From: Bog-473 sp963756025
GTDB taxonomy: Bacteria > Actinomycetota > Acidimicrobiia > Acidimicrobiales > RAAP-2
Direction: 5' to 3'
Length of the DNA: 64,000 bases
Assembly: GCA_963756025.1 (NCBI GenBank)
Contig: CAVWMF010000005.1
Span: 1-64,000 of the forward strand
Shown here: piece after piece, positions 8,243 through 17,575 of the stretch
How positions within the stretch are numbered: the stretch's first letter is position 1
Layout of the letters: each line of letters opens with the position of its first letter
The notes under the pieces: model-generated
Told to the model about the DNA's origin: nothing
Seen by the model: only the letters and a program-made list of their open reading frames with translations
Databases searched by the model: none
Translations under genes and position numbers: made by a program

Positions 8243-8526
8243 CGTCGTCAGCGTTACACGAATGGTTGGGAGAGCCAGGCTCGAGCCTTACTTCCGAGAT
8301 GCCGTCCCGACGACGGATCCAGCTACGCCCGTTTGTACTTGGCTGGGCCACTGATCCGTAGATCGGGCTGGGCCTTGGATAGGGGAGCCCCCCCGACGGC
8401 GCAGCGAAATGAGGTGCACGCTGGCGCTTGGGATACCTTGACACAAACGTTCCCACATCAGCTTCCCGCTCATAGGTCTACTGTCGACAGAACGAGATCG
8501 GTCCTTGGCCGAGAGAAGGAGAACTG

Positions 8527-9333
8527 ATGGCAGCGTTTATCACCGATGGAGAGTTGCTCGGCTATGCCGGAAAGCGCGTCGTCGTGAGTGGCTGTTCCTC
8601 CGGAGTCGGAGATGCCACCGCTCGCCTGCTGTGTAACCTCGGAGCGGAGGTACATGGAGTCGACGTGGCACCACCTGACGCGGCTTTACACTCCTTCAGC
8701 CAACTCGACCTGCGCGAGCCCCGCAATCTCGCAGCGGTGGTGGGGGGGATTGGCGGCCCCGTGGATGCTCTGTTCAACTGCGCAGGCATTCCGCCGGGTC
8801 GGCCGCCGCTCGACGTGATGAAGGTAAACTTCATAGGGACCCGGCTTCTTACCGATGTGGTCCTCCCGTTGATGCCGGCAGGGGGCGCTGTCGTCAGCGT
8901 GGGTTCCAACGGTGGCATGGGCTGGACGAGCAGATTGCCGACGCTACTTGAGTTCGTCGCGATCCCGTCTTACGGGGTCGCTGTCGCATGGTGCGAGGCA
9001 AACGCTGAGACGGTGGCCGAGGGGTACCGCTTCTCAAAGGAGGCGCTTCTCGTTTGGACACTGCGCAGTTCGGTGCAGTCCATCAAGAGCGGAATCCGAA
9101 TGAACTGCACGGCTCCGGGCGCCGTCCAGACGCCCATGCTCGCAGAGATCGAGCAGACAACTCCCGCCGCATTGATCGATGCCGTCGCACAGCCCATCGG
9201 CCGACGATCGACTCCGGAGGAGCAAGCCTTTCCGCTCGTGGCGCTGAACAGTCCTGCAGCCGGCTACGTGAATGGGGTCTCGCTTCCCGTCGACGGTGGG
9301 TTCGCTGCGGACGTACTCAGCAGTCTGAACTGA
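8527..9333 (+). CDS. Short-chain dehydrogenase (coniferyl-alcohol dehydrogenase-like)
   Basis: 268 residues, with a strong ribosome site GAGAAGGAGAACTG before the ATG. SDR features are the nucleotide-binding SGCSSGVGDAT (about residues 21-31), NCAG (about 84-87), the active-site YRFSKEAL and the C-terminal NGVSLPVDGG. The insert before the catalytic tyrosine and the segment GIRMNCTAPGAVQTPML resemble coniferyl-alcohol dehydrogenase and 3-alpha-hydroxysteroid dehydrogenase subfamilies, so an alcohol of a phenolic or steroid type is a reasonable substrate guess. It stands alone, followed by an orphan transporter-binding protein on the same strand. Confidence 0.82.
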   Translation: MAAFITDGELLGYAGKRVVVSGCSSGVGDATARLLCNLGAEVHGVDVAPPDAALHSFSQLDLREPRNLAAVVGGIGGPVDALFNCAGIPPGRPPLDVMKVNFIGTRLLTDVVLPLMPAGGAVVSVGSNGGMGWTSRLPTLLEFVAIPSYGVAVAWCEANAETVAEGYRFSKEALLVWTLRSSVQSIKSGIRMNCTAPGAVQTPMLAEIEQTTPAALIDAVAQPIGRRSTPEEQAFPLVALNSPAAGYVNGVSLPVDGGFAADVLSSLN

Positions 9334-9620
9334 GGCCATCGTCGCAACGGGGACGCTGACGAAGATCATGTCGGCCCATGCGCATCGTGGTCTCCGTTCG
9401 TCCGACTCGGCGTTGTGTTGTTTCGCGAATGTACTGCAGATTGCCGTGCGAGCCAGCCGGCCCACATCTCGCTCAAGCGGAACTTGCCCGTCATCTGACC
9501 GGGGTGGGTGGTCGATTTTGCATTTTGCAGTGAATCTCACATTTCCCTTGTATTGCGATCGGCAGAAGATTACCGTTGAAACCAGATTGATTACGGGGGG
9601 ATGTCACGGGGGGGCTGGGG

Positions 9621-10859
9621 ATGCGCAAGACGGTGCGGGGTGCGGCACGCGCTTCAGTAGCGGTGCTTTCATTGGCCGGAGTCATTACGGGAATTTCAAG
9701 TGCGTCGGCTTCTGCCAGCACCAAGGCGCCCATCAGCATCGGATTCGTCACCGACGAGTCCGGTTCGGCATCATCGACCTACACTGATGTCTTCGACGGC
9801 GCGGAGGCGCGAATCGACGCGCAGAACGCGGTGGGTGGGGTGGACGGGCACAAGCTCGAGCTCATTGAGGAAGACGACCAATCCACGCCCACCGGAAACC
9901 TCGTGGCCAGCAAGCTTCTGGAGAGCAAAGGCGTCTTCGGCGACATCGAGGTCAACTCCGACGCGTTCGGCTCGGCCCATTACCTCAGCGGGCAGGGGAT
10001 ACCGGTAACCGGTGCTGCCCTCGACGGCCCGGAATGGGGCCAGCAACCGAATACCAACATGTTCAGCGTGATTGGCGTCCCGACAACGCCGATCAACGGT
10101 TACTTGTACACCTACAACAGCAATGGGCCCGAGCTAAAAGCTCTCGGCATCACCAAGTTGGCACAGGTTGTGTTCAATGCTCCGTCTGCGATTAGCGCGG
10201 CAAACTCAATCTTTGCGACCTCAAAATCCTACGGCGTCAGCAAGTGCCTGGATGCTCTGGTTCCAAGTAACGCCGACTATGGTCCGACGGTCCTCCAGAT
10301 GAAGAACCTGGGCTGCAATGGTGTCGAAGTGCTCAGTATACTTTCGAGTTGCATATCGCTGGCTGCTGACCTCAAACAGGCCGACCTCAAGGTCAAACTG
10401 ATTTGTGCCACTGGTTACGATCAGAACCTTCTAAGCCAGCCTTCTGCGTTGGCGGCGATGCAAGGCACGTATACCACGGCACCCATCAACGTACTCACGG
10501 CGAATCCGGCTCCTCCGATCAAGCTCTTCCTCAGCAGCCTCAAGAAATACACAACCTGGCCTGGAGGCATTCCCAATCCTGAAGTTGGTTACACGTACGA
10601 GGCCGCCGACTTGATGATCAAGGGACTAGAGCTCGGTGGTGACAACCGCAAGGCATTCATCTCGAAACTACGACAGGTTTCGGACTACACTGCCGGCGGC
10701 TTGTTGACCACTCCAGCCATCTTCAGTCACTTCGGCACCCTGGGAATGTTCCCGGCGGAATCGTGCATGCCGCTGCTCGAGGTTAAGGGCAACGGCTACG
10801 TCAACTTTGACAATGGCAAGCCGATATGCGGCAAGCTGATCAAGGGCGGTAAGGCTTAG
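9621..10859 (+). CDS. Branched-chain amino-acid-type ABC transporter substrate-binding protein (orphan)
   Basis: 412 residues. A signal peptide (MRKTVRGAARAS, hydrophobic run, SASAS) is followed by a type I periplasmic-binding fold starting PISIGFVTDESGS. It shows the duplicated Rossmann-like lobes of LivJ-type proteins, including the GGVDGHKLEL motif. The upstream 287 bases hold no gene. No ABC permease or ATPase gene is adjacent, so it must work with a transporter elsewhere or serve as a sensor. G-rich sequence (GGGGGGCTGGGG) precedes the ATG. The ligand is unknown; the family binds branched-chain amino acids, amides, urea and aromatic acids. Confidence 0.82.
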   Translation: MRKTVRGAARASVAVLSLAGVITGISSASASASTKAPISIGFVTDESGSASSTYTDVFDGAEARIDAQNAVGGVDGHKLELIEEDDQSTPTGNLVASKLLESKGVFGDIEVNSDAFGSAHYLSGQGIPVTGAALDGPEWGQQPNTNMFSVIGVPTTPINGYLYTYNSNGPELKALGITKLAQVVFNAPSAISAANSIFATSKSYGVSKCLDALVPSNADYGPTVLQMKNLGCNGVEVLSILSSCISLAADLKQADLKVKLICATGYDQNLLSQPSALAAMQGTYTTAPINVLTANPAPPIKLFLSSLKKYTTWPGGIPNPEVGYTYEAADLMIKGLELGGDNRKAFISKLRQVSDYTAGGLLTTPAIFSHFGTLGMFPAESCMPLLEVKGNGYVNFDNGKPICGKLIKGGKA

Positions 10860-10921
10860 TTATAGTTACGAGCGAGCGTCGCAAGACCCTCTTGATGGGC
10901 CCGATTGCAGAGCCTGACTGT

Positions 10922-11920
10922 TTACCCCTGCGGCGGTGACCACACCCGACTCGATTGAGTATTACCAAGCACGAGGGCGAGACGTGGAAGGGAACTCCAT
11001 CCATTCATGTCTGCCAGTGGCATTTGCACCAGACCAATGGCGTAGAGGATCGCTCCGGCCCCACTTGTGTCGAGGTGAATGGCGTCACGCCCTCCTGCGC
11101 GGACTTGCACCGTCCCCGTCGCGCATTCACCGCCATCCCACGGGAGACAGCGTTCCTTCAAGTGCCACCTCAGCGTCGGGGACGAGACGTCTTCAGCCGG
11201 GTCAGGGTCGTAGGTCCAATGGAGGGTGGCACCTGGGGACGACCGGGCCATCTGCTCGTAAAGCCGGTTGAGTGCCGGCACGCCGTTGAAGCCGTACTCG
11301 ATCGTTCCGCCCGGACCCCGATAGACGCCCGCTGGAGTGGCGGGATTCCGCGGCGGGCTCGCCGAGATGAAGACCTGTGCGCCGTACGCACTGGCGTAGC
11401 GCGCCATGTCGGTGAGCGCCCGTTTGTAGCTGGCAAGAAGGGTTGACAGGGCGTAGTGACCCGAGGAGTTGACACACCCGGTCGAACGTGAATCCAGGCC
11501 CGGATTGCCGGTGAAGGCGAACACAACGGCAGCGGGCCGGGCCTTGTGGAACACCTCGGAGAACTTCAGGTACTTACCTGTCAGTGGGTCGGTGTAACCC
11601 TGCTCCCAGTCACACGGGGCCGAACCGAGGCCGCCGTCGGCCAGAATCGGTACCGACGGGAGATTCCACGACCGAAGCGCCGTGGTCGCCTGCATGACCA
11701 AGCTGTCGCCAATGACGAGGACCGGACCCTCTCTGTTCATCTCGGTAGCCGAACTCGGCGCCAAGACCAGCGAGTCGACCCAAGCGCCGATCAGCAGGCA
11801 TAACACCGCACCACCCACGAGCCATCGACCGTCTCTCCGTCGACGGGGGCGGTCACGTAGAGGCGAGTTGTCCTCACTGGACGACGGTTCGGGGCGCGCC
11901 AGATCAAGGGTAGGGAGCAT
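10922..11920 (-). CDS. Membrane-anchored SGNH/GDSL-type hydrolase
   Basis: 332 residues: a basic, disordered N-terminus, one membrane helix at about residues 33-53, then an extracytoplasmic SGNH-like domain. The block I motif VLVIGDSLVMQ has the likely nucleophile at S73. A later FTGNPG supplies the Asn-type block, and RDAIHLDTSGA near the C-terminus holds the Asp/His pair. Such proteins deacetylate or esterify cell-envelope polysaccharides, sometimes alongside acyltransferase-3 proteins. No partner is seen here. The gene converges with the binding-protein gene to its left. Substrate assignment would be guesswork. Confidence 0.72.
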   Translation of the reverse strand: MLPTLDLARPEPSSSEDNSPLRDRPRRRRDGRWLVGGAVLCLLIGAWVDSLVLAPSSATEMNREGPVLVIGDSLVMQATTALRSWNLPSVPILADGGLGSAPCDWEQGYTDPLTGKYLKFSEVFHKARPAAVVFAFTGNPGLDSRSTGCVNSSGHYALSTLLASYKRALTDMARYASAYGAQVFISASPPRNPATPAGVYRGPGGTIEYGFNGVPALNRLYEQMARSSPGATLHWTYDPDPAEDVSSPTLRWHLKERCLPWDGGECATGTVQVRAGGRDAIHLDTSGAGAILYAIGLVQMPLADMNGWSSLPRLALVLGNTQSSRVWSPPQG

Positions 11921-12085
11921 CAGACCTCCACGACGGCTGCGTTTTGGATGGGACTACAAACTGATGATGCGAACGGTTACGTCGTTATGACGCAGCGACC
12001 GCCCATTTGGTTTACTCCGATATTGGTTGGGACCCGCGGCGGTCGAAGACGGGTCTTTTCCGATGAAAGGTCGGACTCTCAGTAA

Positions 12086-13576
12086 TTACGTGCCCGGCCG
12101 TACCGGAGCGTTCGTGTAGGTGGCGGTGTGTTGGCCCGTTTCGTCGCCCGTCCCGAGGCCAACACAGACGAGGGCCGAAGGACACGAGAGCTGACCGATG
12201 AACTCAAGAGAAGAGCCCGATGTGCCAGAAGGGACCTCTTTCGGGACCGCCAAGGTGGTCTTCGACCAGGTGGTTCCCCCGTCGACGCTCGAGTAAACCC
12301 ATGGCGAGACCGGCACGGGTACAGTCTCCCGGCCAGAGCCCGATCCCACCTGTGTGTCGTTCTGTCCATCTGCCCGGAACGTGATCGACTGACTCGTGTC
12401 GCCCTTCTGGCTCCCTCCTCCGCCGACATAGCAGTTGTCCTGGGTCGGACAGGCAATGGCAAATGCTTGGATACCCGAGAGCGCTGGCACCAGTTGCCAG
12501 CTGGCGCCGCCGTCGCTCGAGGCAACGGCGGCACCCCTGAGCGCCTGTCCGGGAGTCGTCTCAGTCCCCCCGATCCCAAAACAGTGGGTGGCATCGGAAC
12601 AGTCGAGCGACTCGGCTGAGCCATCGAGGAACCCGAAGCCGGGCGGCACGGTGGACTCGCTCCATGAGGAACCCGAATCGGCGCTGTAGAGGTTCACGAC
12701 GGTCACTCTGGACGTCGGGGTGGGGCCTGGGATGAAGCCCGACCCGACGCAGGTTGCATCGGCGCAGCTGAGAATCTGGAGGAGAACGCCGCCGGTGTCA
12801 GCCGGCGTCCACGACTCACCACCATCATCAGTGACAAAGGCCACGCCGTCGGACGAATAGAAGTCCGTGCTCGTGCTGAACACTCCCACACAGCGCGAGG
12901 ACGAGGTGCACGCCAAGTCGATCAGCTTTCCCGCCCCGGACGGCAACGAGCGACCGACCCAGGAGGCCCCGCCATCTGTCGTGACGAGAAGAACCGGGTT
13001 CGTGCCCTCGAGTCCGCCCGCCATGCAGTCCTTGGCGTTGCCCTCGGGGCAGACCAGGGCGCTCGAGAAGCTCGTCACCCCCTCGGGATTCACATTGGTC
13101 CATGTCGCGCCGTGATCCGTCGAAACAAAGAGGTGGATCGCCGGGCCAGGAACATGACCGATCGGGTTGGTCACAGCATTTCCATCAGTGATGTAACACA
13201 CTTGCGTGGTCGGACACGTAAGGGCCCCGGCCGTCGGACCAGCAAGGCTCTGCTGCCAGTTTGGTTGGAAATAGCCGGCGAGCCGCCATTGCCCAGATGG
13301 CGTGGCCGGCGCACTTCCGACATGGCGCCCGGGCCCCGGCACGCTGGCATAGACCACAAGGGCGACGACAACTGCCGTAACGGCGGCGACCACCAAGACC
13401 GCCCACCGACGCTCGGAATGAATCCTGGGACGAGTTGGTTCGGGTCCGGGATCGGACAGGATCCCGGCCAGGAGCTCGTCCTCCTCAGACGGACTGAACA
13501 CGGCTCCGTAGTCGTCCATAGTGACTGGCCGAGCCTGAGCAAGTCGATCCATCGCGTGATCAACCGAAAGTCTCAT
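12086..13576 (-). CDS. Membrane-anchored BNR/Ycf48-like beta-propeller protein, sigma-factor partner
   Basis: 496 residues. A cytoplasmic segment of about 58 residues rich in acidic residues (SPSEEDELLAGIL) precedes one membrane helix at about 59-80. A large outer domain follows, with repeated S-x-D-x-G-x-x-W signatures (STDHGATW, TTDGGASW, TDDGGESW, SADSGSSW, SSDGGASW, SVDGGTTW). These are BNR/photosynthesis-assembly Ycf48-like propeller blades. Paired cysteines occur between blades (CPTTQVC, CSDATHC, CPTQDNC). The start overlaps the sigma-factor stop by four bases. This suggests a sensor whose propeller reads an envelope signal and whose inner segment controls the sigma factor; that is inference. 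Confidence 0.75.
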   Translation of the reverse strand: MRLSVDHAMDRLAQARPVTMDDYGAVFSPSEEDELLAGILSDPGPEPTRPRIHSERRWAVLVVAAVTAVVVALVVYASVPGPGRHVGSAPATPSGQWRLAGYFQPNWQQSLAGPTAGALTCPTTQVCYITDGNAVTNPIGHVPGPAIHLFVSTDHGATWTNVNPEGVTSFSSALVCPEGNAKDCMAGGLEGTNPVLLVTTDGGASWVGRSLPSGAGKLIDLACTSSSRCVGVFSTSTDFYSSDGVAFVTDDGGESWTPADTGGVLLQILSCADATCVGSGFIPGPTPTSRVTVVNLYSADSGSSWSESTVPPGFGFLDGSAESLDCSDATHCFGIGGTETTPGQALRGAAVASSDGGASWQLVPALSGIQAFAIACPTQDNCYVGGGGSQKGDTSQSITFRADGQNDTQVGSGSGRETVPVPVSPWVYSSVDGGTTWSKTTLAVPKEVPSGTSGSSLEFIGQLSCPSALVCVGLGTGDETGQHTATYTNAPVRPGT

Positions 13577-14133
13577 CGGACCTCCCTCATCAGTGGCAAG
13601 TAGACAAACTCGCTGGATTCTTCATCGCTCTTGGCGTCCGTCTCATTGAGCAGCTCGGCAAATCGACGACGAGCACGATGTAGGCGGACAGAGGCCGTTG
13701 GCTTGGAACACCCGAGCGCCTGGGCCAACTGGGCGAGCGTGAAGTCCCTCCAGGCCACGAGCACGAGAATGTCCCGGTCGTCCGCACGAAGACCCTGCAG
13801 CGCAGCTCCGATGGATCCACGCATATGGAGCCTCTCTGAAACATCGGGATCGATCGATATCGAGAGCGAGCGGTGCCTGCTCAAAAGACGAATGGATAGG
13901 GCTTCTCGCCTATTCTCCGCCCGTCGTCGGTCGGCCAACGTCCGCCTTGCCACAGCGATCAACCAGGGCAGAGGGTCGTCCGGGACCTCGGCAAATCGTC
14001 GCCAGGCAACGAGAAACGTCTGGGCAACAACGTCCTTTGCCTCCTCGGGCTTGGTCCGACTCAAAGCAAAGGCAAGAACAGTCCGGGCGTTGTCCCGGAA
14101 CATCTGTTCGAACCGTGCCTTGTCCGAATCCAC
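13573..14133 (-). CDS. ECF-type RNA polymerase sigma factor
   Basis: About 186 residues from GTG 14133, which has an AAAGGGG ribosome site seven bases away. Longer readings begin at 14163 or 14184 without one. Region 2 is seen in FEQMFRDNARTVLAFALSR and AKDVVAQTFLVAWRRF, then DDPLPWLIAVARRTLADRRR. Region 4 is seen in LVLVAWRDFTLAQLAQALG and SKPTASVRLHRARRRF. This is a group IV sigma factor. It is coupled by a four-base overlap to the propeller-bearing membrane protein. It belongs to the second of three such pairs in the window. Confidence 0.88.
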   Translation of the reverse strand: MDSDKARFEQMFRDNARTVLAFALSRTKPEEAKDVVAQTFLVAWRRFAEVPDDPLPWLIAVARRTLADRRRAENRREALSIRLLSRHRSLSISIDPDVSERLHMRGSIGAALQGLRADDRDILVLVAWRDFTLAQLAQALGCSKPTASVRLHRARRRFAELLNETDAKSDEESSEFVYLPLMREVR

Positions 14134-14556
14134 CTCCGCACCCCTTTCAGCCGGCTCACCCATGTAATGGCCGGGTAGAGGCATCCATTACAGCTAGCCC
14201 CGAATGCTCCCGCTCGCCGGCGGGTGCCAGTCGTCGGCACCAGCCGATCACACCCGCCGTGCGTCCCACGTCACCGTTGAGGACTCACCTCCGGGTCGGC
14301 GGGAAAGGGCAGGGCAGTTCGTCGACTTCGGATGGATCCGCTCTTTGGCTGAAAGCGCCAGGAGACGAAATGAGCCAGGAGATGAAATGGATCAATGCTG
14401 CCTCCCGCAAGCAGAGCCGCCGGCCCGCTTGTCGGCCATGCGACGACCAAAGCGAAACGGGGATGCCGCGGCCGCTGACAAGCCGGGCCAGTGCTCTCTG
14501 TTGTGCGAGTATTGAAATGCCTCGCTGGTGTTCTTCCAGCAGGGGGAAGAGGGATC
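14134..14556. other. Gene-free intergenic stretch between divergent genes
   Basis: About 420 bases carry the upstream regions of the sigma-factor operon (minus strand) and the methyltransferase (plus strand). Open frames on both strands overlap and have no ribosome sites. No clear palindrome or promoter pair was identified. Confidence 0.45.
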
Positions 14557-15642
14557 ATGAGTCAGCCAGGCTTGGATATGGAGGCGTTGCAGGGACTGTC
14601 GCTTACCCTGTTCTCGAAGATGGAAGGCGCCGTCACGGCGACGTTGATATATCTAGGCGCCCAACTCGGTTTGTACCGGGCGTTGGCCACTGCACCGGCT
14701 ACCAGCGAAGAACTGGCTGAACGTGCCGGTCTGCATGAGAGATGGGTACGGGAATGGCTCTACAACCAGGCGGCGGCTCACCTTATCGAGGTCGACACAT
14801 CGGTTGGGGGACGCGAGAAGTTCTCGATGGGTCCCGAAGCAGTTGCCGTGCTCGCCGACGAGCACCATCCCGCGTTCGGTCTCGGGTGGTTCCACAGCCT
14901 TCCAGCGACCGTGGGAGTGGCTCCCCGACTACTGGAGTCATTCCGCACCGGGGTCGGTCACTCTTACGACGTGTTCGGCGAGTCAGGGGCGCTGGGGATC
15001 GAGATGTCCCTCAAGGCGTGGAACGAGGCGAACGTGTTGTCGGTCGTGTTGCCTGCCCTCGATGGAGTCGTCGAACGCCTGACAAAGGGCGCGGCAGTAG
15101 CCGATATCGGCTGCGGGACCGGTACTGTGGTGTTGACGATCGCGAAGGCGTTCCCCGAAAGCCGAGTGGTCGGATACGACATCAGCCAACACGCAATCGA
15201 CCGTGCCAAAGTACGCCTCGCCGAACAGGGCCTCGATAACGTAGCTTTCTCTGATCCCCGGGTTGACCCGCTGCCCGATGACGGTTCACTCGATCTCGTG
15301 TGCACGTTCGATTGCATGCACGACATGACCCGACCGTTCGACGTCGCAGCCGCCATCCGTCGCTCTTTGTCCGACAACGGAACATGGCTGATGGTCGAGA
15401 TAGATGGTCTGCCGACCTTCGCCGAGAACGCGGCGCTCAACCCGATGGCATCGTTAATGTACGGAGCGAGCGTGCTCACCTGCCTCAGTTCCGCCATGAG
15501 CGAACCCGACGGTGCAGGATTCGGCACCCTCGGGATGCACCAGGACGCAGCCAGAGCGATGGCTGAGGGGGCCGGGTTCACTCGATTCCGACGCCTGGCG
15601 ATCGACCACCCGGCCAACGCCTTCTACGAGATCCGCCCCTAG
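14557..15642 (+). CDS. Class I SAM-dependent methyltransferase with Rv2258c-like winged-helix N-terminus
   Basis: 361 residues from the ATG at 14557, preceded by AGGGGGAAGAGGG. The first 90 residues form a winged-helix dimerisation-type domain (ATSEELAERAGLHERWVREWL) as in Mycobacterium Rv2258c and related methyltransferases. The SAM site follows as ADIGCGTGTVVLTIAKAFP, with VVGYDISQHAIDRAK and DLVCTFDCMHDM for the later motifs. The methyl acceptor is unknown; relatives methylate small molecules. The gene has no operon neighbour; a second methyltransferase converges on it from the other strand. Confidence 0.82.
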   Translation: MSQPGLDMEALQGLSLTLFSKMEGAVTATLIYLGAQLGLYRALATAPATSEELAERAGLHERWVREWLYNQAAAHLIEVDTSVGGREKFSMGPEAVAVLADEHHPAFGLGWFHSLPATVGVAPRLLESFRTGVGHSYDVFGESGALGIEMSLKAWNEANVLSVVLPALDGVVERLTKGAAVADIGCGTGTVVLTIAKAFPESRVVGYDISQHAIDRAKVRLAEQGLDNVAFSDPRVDPLPDDGSLDLVCTFDCMHDMTRPFDVAAAIRRSLSDNGTWLMVEIDGLPTFAENAALNPMASLMYGASVLTCLSSAMSEPDGAGFGTLGMHQDAARAMAEGAGFTRFRRLAIDHPANAFYEIRP

Positions 15643-15781
15643 CCGGACCGAGCGGGCGAAACTGTACGGTGGTCAGCCGGTGGGGCCTCTTACGGCCCCC
15701 CAAGATGGTCTTGGACCCCCGGTCGGGTGACCCCTCGCGGATGGTGCACCGGCCCATGCACCCAGTCACACGTCGAAATCA

Positions 15782-16624
15782 TCAGCGCCGTGTTGCGGCA
15801 AACAGCAGATGCGTGCCGCCGTCCACGGCGCCCGCTTCGGTGCAGAACCGCTCCTCCCAGTCAAGAAACGACGCCCACACCTGAGGATCCTGGTTGAGTT
15901 GGTCAACGACATGCTCGGGCGCCAGGGACAACCAGTTGCTGGCCGAAATACCAACCAGTTCACCTCCGCACCCTTTTACAAGAGCACGGACCTGGTCGGC
16001 AGTGAACATCTGACACGGATGGGCGGGCGGCACGGTGCGCTGGTCGCCGTGGCGAAGGAACGCGTCGAATGCAGGCAGTCCCGCCCCGGCTATGGCCGCG
16101 GGAAAGTTGGGGAGGAAGTGGCGGGCAGAGCCCACGAGGGACATAACGCTGGCCACGATGGTTCCGCCCGGTCGCAGCACTCGCAGGCACTCCGACAACG
16201 CTTCGGGGGCCCGATCGAAGACATACGAAAGCGGGCCGCCGAAGGCCACCACGCCATCGAACGAAGCGGATTCGAATCCCGAAAGATCACAAATGTCGAC
16301 CCTCAGCCGAGCCTCGATCGCAGCCTGGCATCCAGCCTCCGCCACATGACGCGCATTCAGCTCAAGCTGCACCCGGGATAAATCGCCGACAACCACACTG
16401 CGGCCGGACCGGGCCAGCTCGATCGTGAAGCGCCCAGCGCCCGCGCCCACTTCCAACACCCGGCCAAAAGGAAGGTAGCGGGCCAGAAATCGGCGGTGGA
16501 TCTCAAGCGAGACCCGGGCGGCCACGTCGCTCTCCATGCGATCCCACTCGGCTTCACCCCACTCATCAAAGAGCACCTCGATAAGTTCCCGCTCCTCGTC
16601 ACTCACTCCTAAACTTTCGCGCAC
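15782..16624 (-). CDS. Class I SAM-dependent methyltransferase
   Basis: 280 residues. Motif I is VLEVGAGAGRFTIELARSG (about residues 56-74), followed by VVVGDLSRVQLELN and the FDGVVAFGGPLSYV and LRVLRPGGTIVASVM motifs of ubiE/Methyltransf_11-type enzymes. A C-terminal extension (QMFTADQVRALVKGCGGE) resembles the cap seen in small-molecule methyltransferases. GTG at 16624 is used as the start; another GTG six codons in is equally possible. The substrate is unknown. The gene runs convergently toward the Rv2258c-like methyltransferase. Confidence 0.78.
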   Translation of the reverse strand: MRESLGVSDEERELIEVLFDEWGEAEWDRMESDVAARVSLEIHRRFLARYLPFGRVLEVGAGAGRFTIELARSGRSVVVGDLSRVQLELNARHVAEAGCQAAIEARLRVDICDLSGFESASFDGVVAFGGPLSYVFDRAPEALSECLRVLRPGGTIVASVMSLVGSARHFLPNFPAAIAGAGLPAFDAFLRHGDQRTVPPAHPCQMFTADQVRALVKGCGGELVGISASNWLSLAPEHVVDQLNQDPQVWASFLDWEERFCTEAGAVDGGTHLLFAATRR

Positions 16625-16799
16625 CCGACGAGGCGACAGCTGCGCATGCGAGTGGGTTCCGCTTCATCCGCCGGACACGGCGCTGAGCGACCATGGGCCG
16701 AACCCCTCGCTGACGATCGGCACGGCGCTGTTCAACAGCACAGCGAGGTCTCATCCCAGCCTGGCGTTTTCATCGTCAACTCGTCAACCTCACTCGCCG

Positions 16800-17450
16800 T
16801 CAACTTCGGCTCCACTCGCCGCCGCATCCGGCACGCAGCCCCGTCCCGGCTGAAGGGTTCCCGCCTGCGCCGGGCGGTACCGCTGCCGTGGGGATGGCGT
16901 TGTCGACGAGGACGGCCGCGATGGCGGCGGCGGTGGCGAGGGTCTCGGTGTTGAGGACTCGGCTGCGGGCCGAGGCGCCATCCAGCAGCAGCGCCAGTTG
17001 TTCGCCGAGCTGTTCGGGGTTGGTGGCGCCAGCCTCGCGGGCGGTATCGGTGAGCCGCGCGGCAAAGGCTTTCTTGTAGTCGCGGGCGTGAACGCGTGCC
17101 GGGTGGCCCGGGTCGGGGATTTCGACGGCCGCCGCGATGAACGGGCACAGAGGCGCGTGGATGTCGAAGGCGGCGAGGAGTCGTTCGCGGGGTGTGAGGT
17201 CGGTGCGGTCGAACACTTCAGGCAGGATGTCGGGATCGAATCGGCGTAGGCATTCGGCGATCAGCTCGTCCTTGCCGGTGAAGTGCTGGTAAAGCGTGCG
17301 CTTGGACACCTCGGCCACCGCGCAGAGCTGGTCCATGCCGGTGCAGTTGATGCCTTGATCGCGGAACAGCTGTTGTGAAGCGCTGACGATTCGCTCTCGT
17401 GCGCCCCTGCCGCGGCGCAGGCCTCGCGGCCCCTTCTCCAACTCCGTCAC
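16800..17450 (-). CDS. TetR-family transcriptional regulator
   Basis: 216 residues. The N-terminal helix-turn-helix (RERIVSASQQLFRDQGINCT, VAEVSKRTLYQHFTGKDELI, at about residues 18-64) is typical of TetR repressors. The C-terminal ligand domain includes a TetR_C-like DGASARSRV helix. The gene is divergent from a short-chain dehydrogenase 125 bases away, with candidate operators between them, so it probably represses that dehydrogenase and itself. The last 25 residues are Gly/Pro-rich and may lie beyond the usual domain end. The inducer is unknown. Confidence 0.85.
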   Translation of the reverse strand: MTELEKGPRGLRRGRGARERIVSASQQLFRDQGINCTGMDQLCAVAEVSKRTLYQHFTGKDELIAECLRRFDPDILPEVFDRTDLTPRERLLAAFDIHAPLCPFIAAAVEIPDPGHPARVHARDYKKAFAARLTDTAREAGATNPEQLGEQLALLLDGASARSRVLNTETLATAAAIAAVLVDNAIPTAAVPPGAGGNPSAGTGLRAGCGGEWSRS

Positions 17451-17480
17451 ACGCCCAGCGTAGCCCCATCGGGTACCGAC

Positions 17481-17543
17481 CGGTGTGCATAGCTTGCGCC
17501 TGCGTCGCCGTCTGGTACGTTAAGCACACAGATCGGTGTACAT
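17481..17543. promoter_or_regulatory. Candidate TetR operators in the divergent intergenic region
   Basis: A near-perfect 14-bp palindrome, ACACAGATCGGTGT, lies at 17526-17539. The half-site CGGTGTGCATA at 17481-17491 recurs as CGGTGTACATA at 17535-17545. Both lie between the TetR start (17450) and the dehydrogenase start (17576), the usual place for TetR autoregulatory operators. Binding is not demonstrated. Confidence 0.45.
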
Positions 17544-17575
17544 AACATCGACAGCGGCAAGTGAACGGAGTAATC

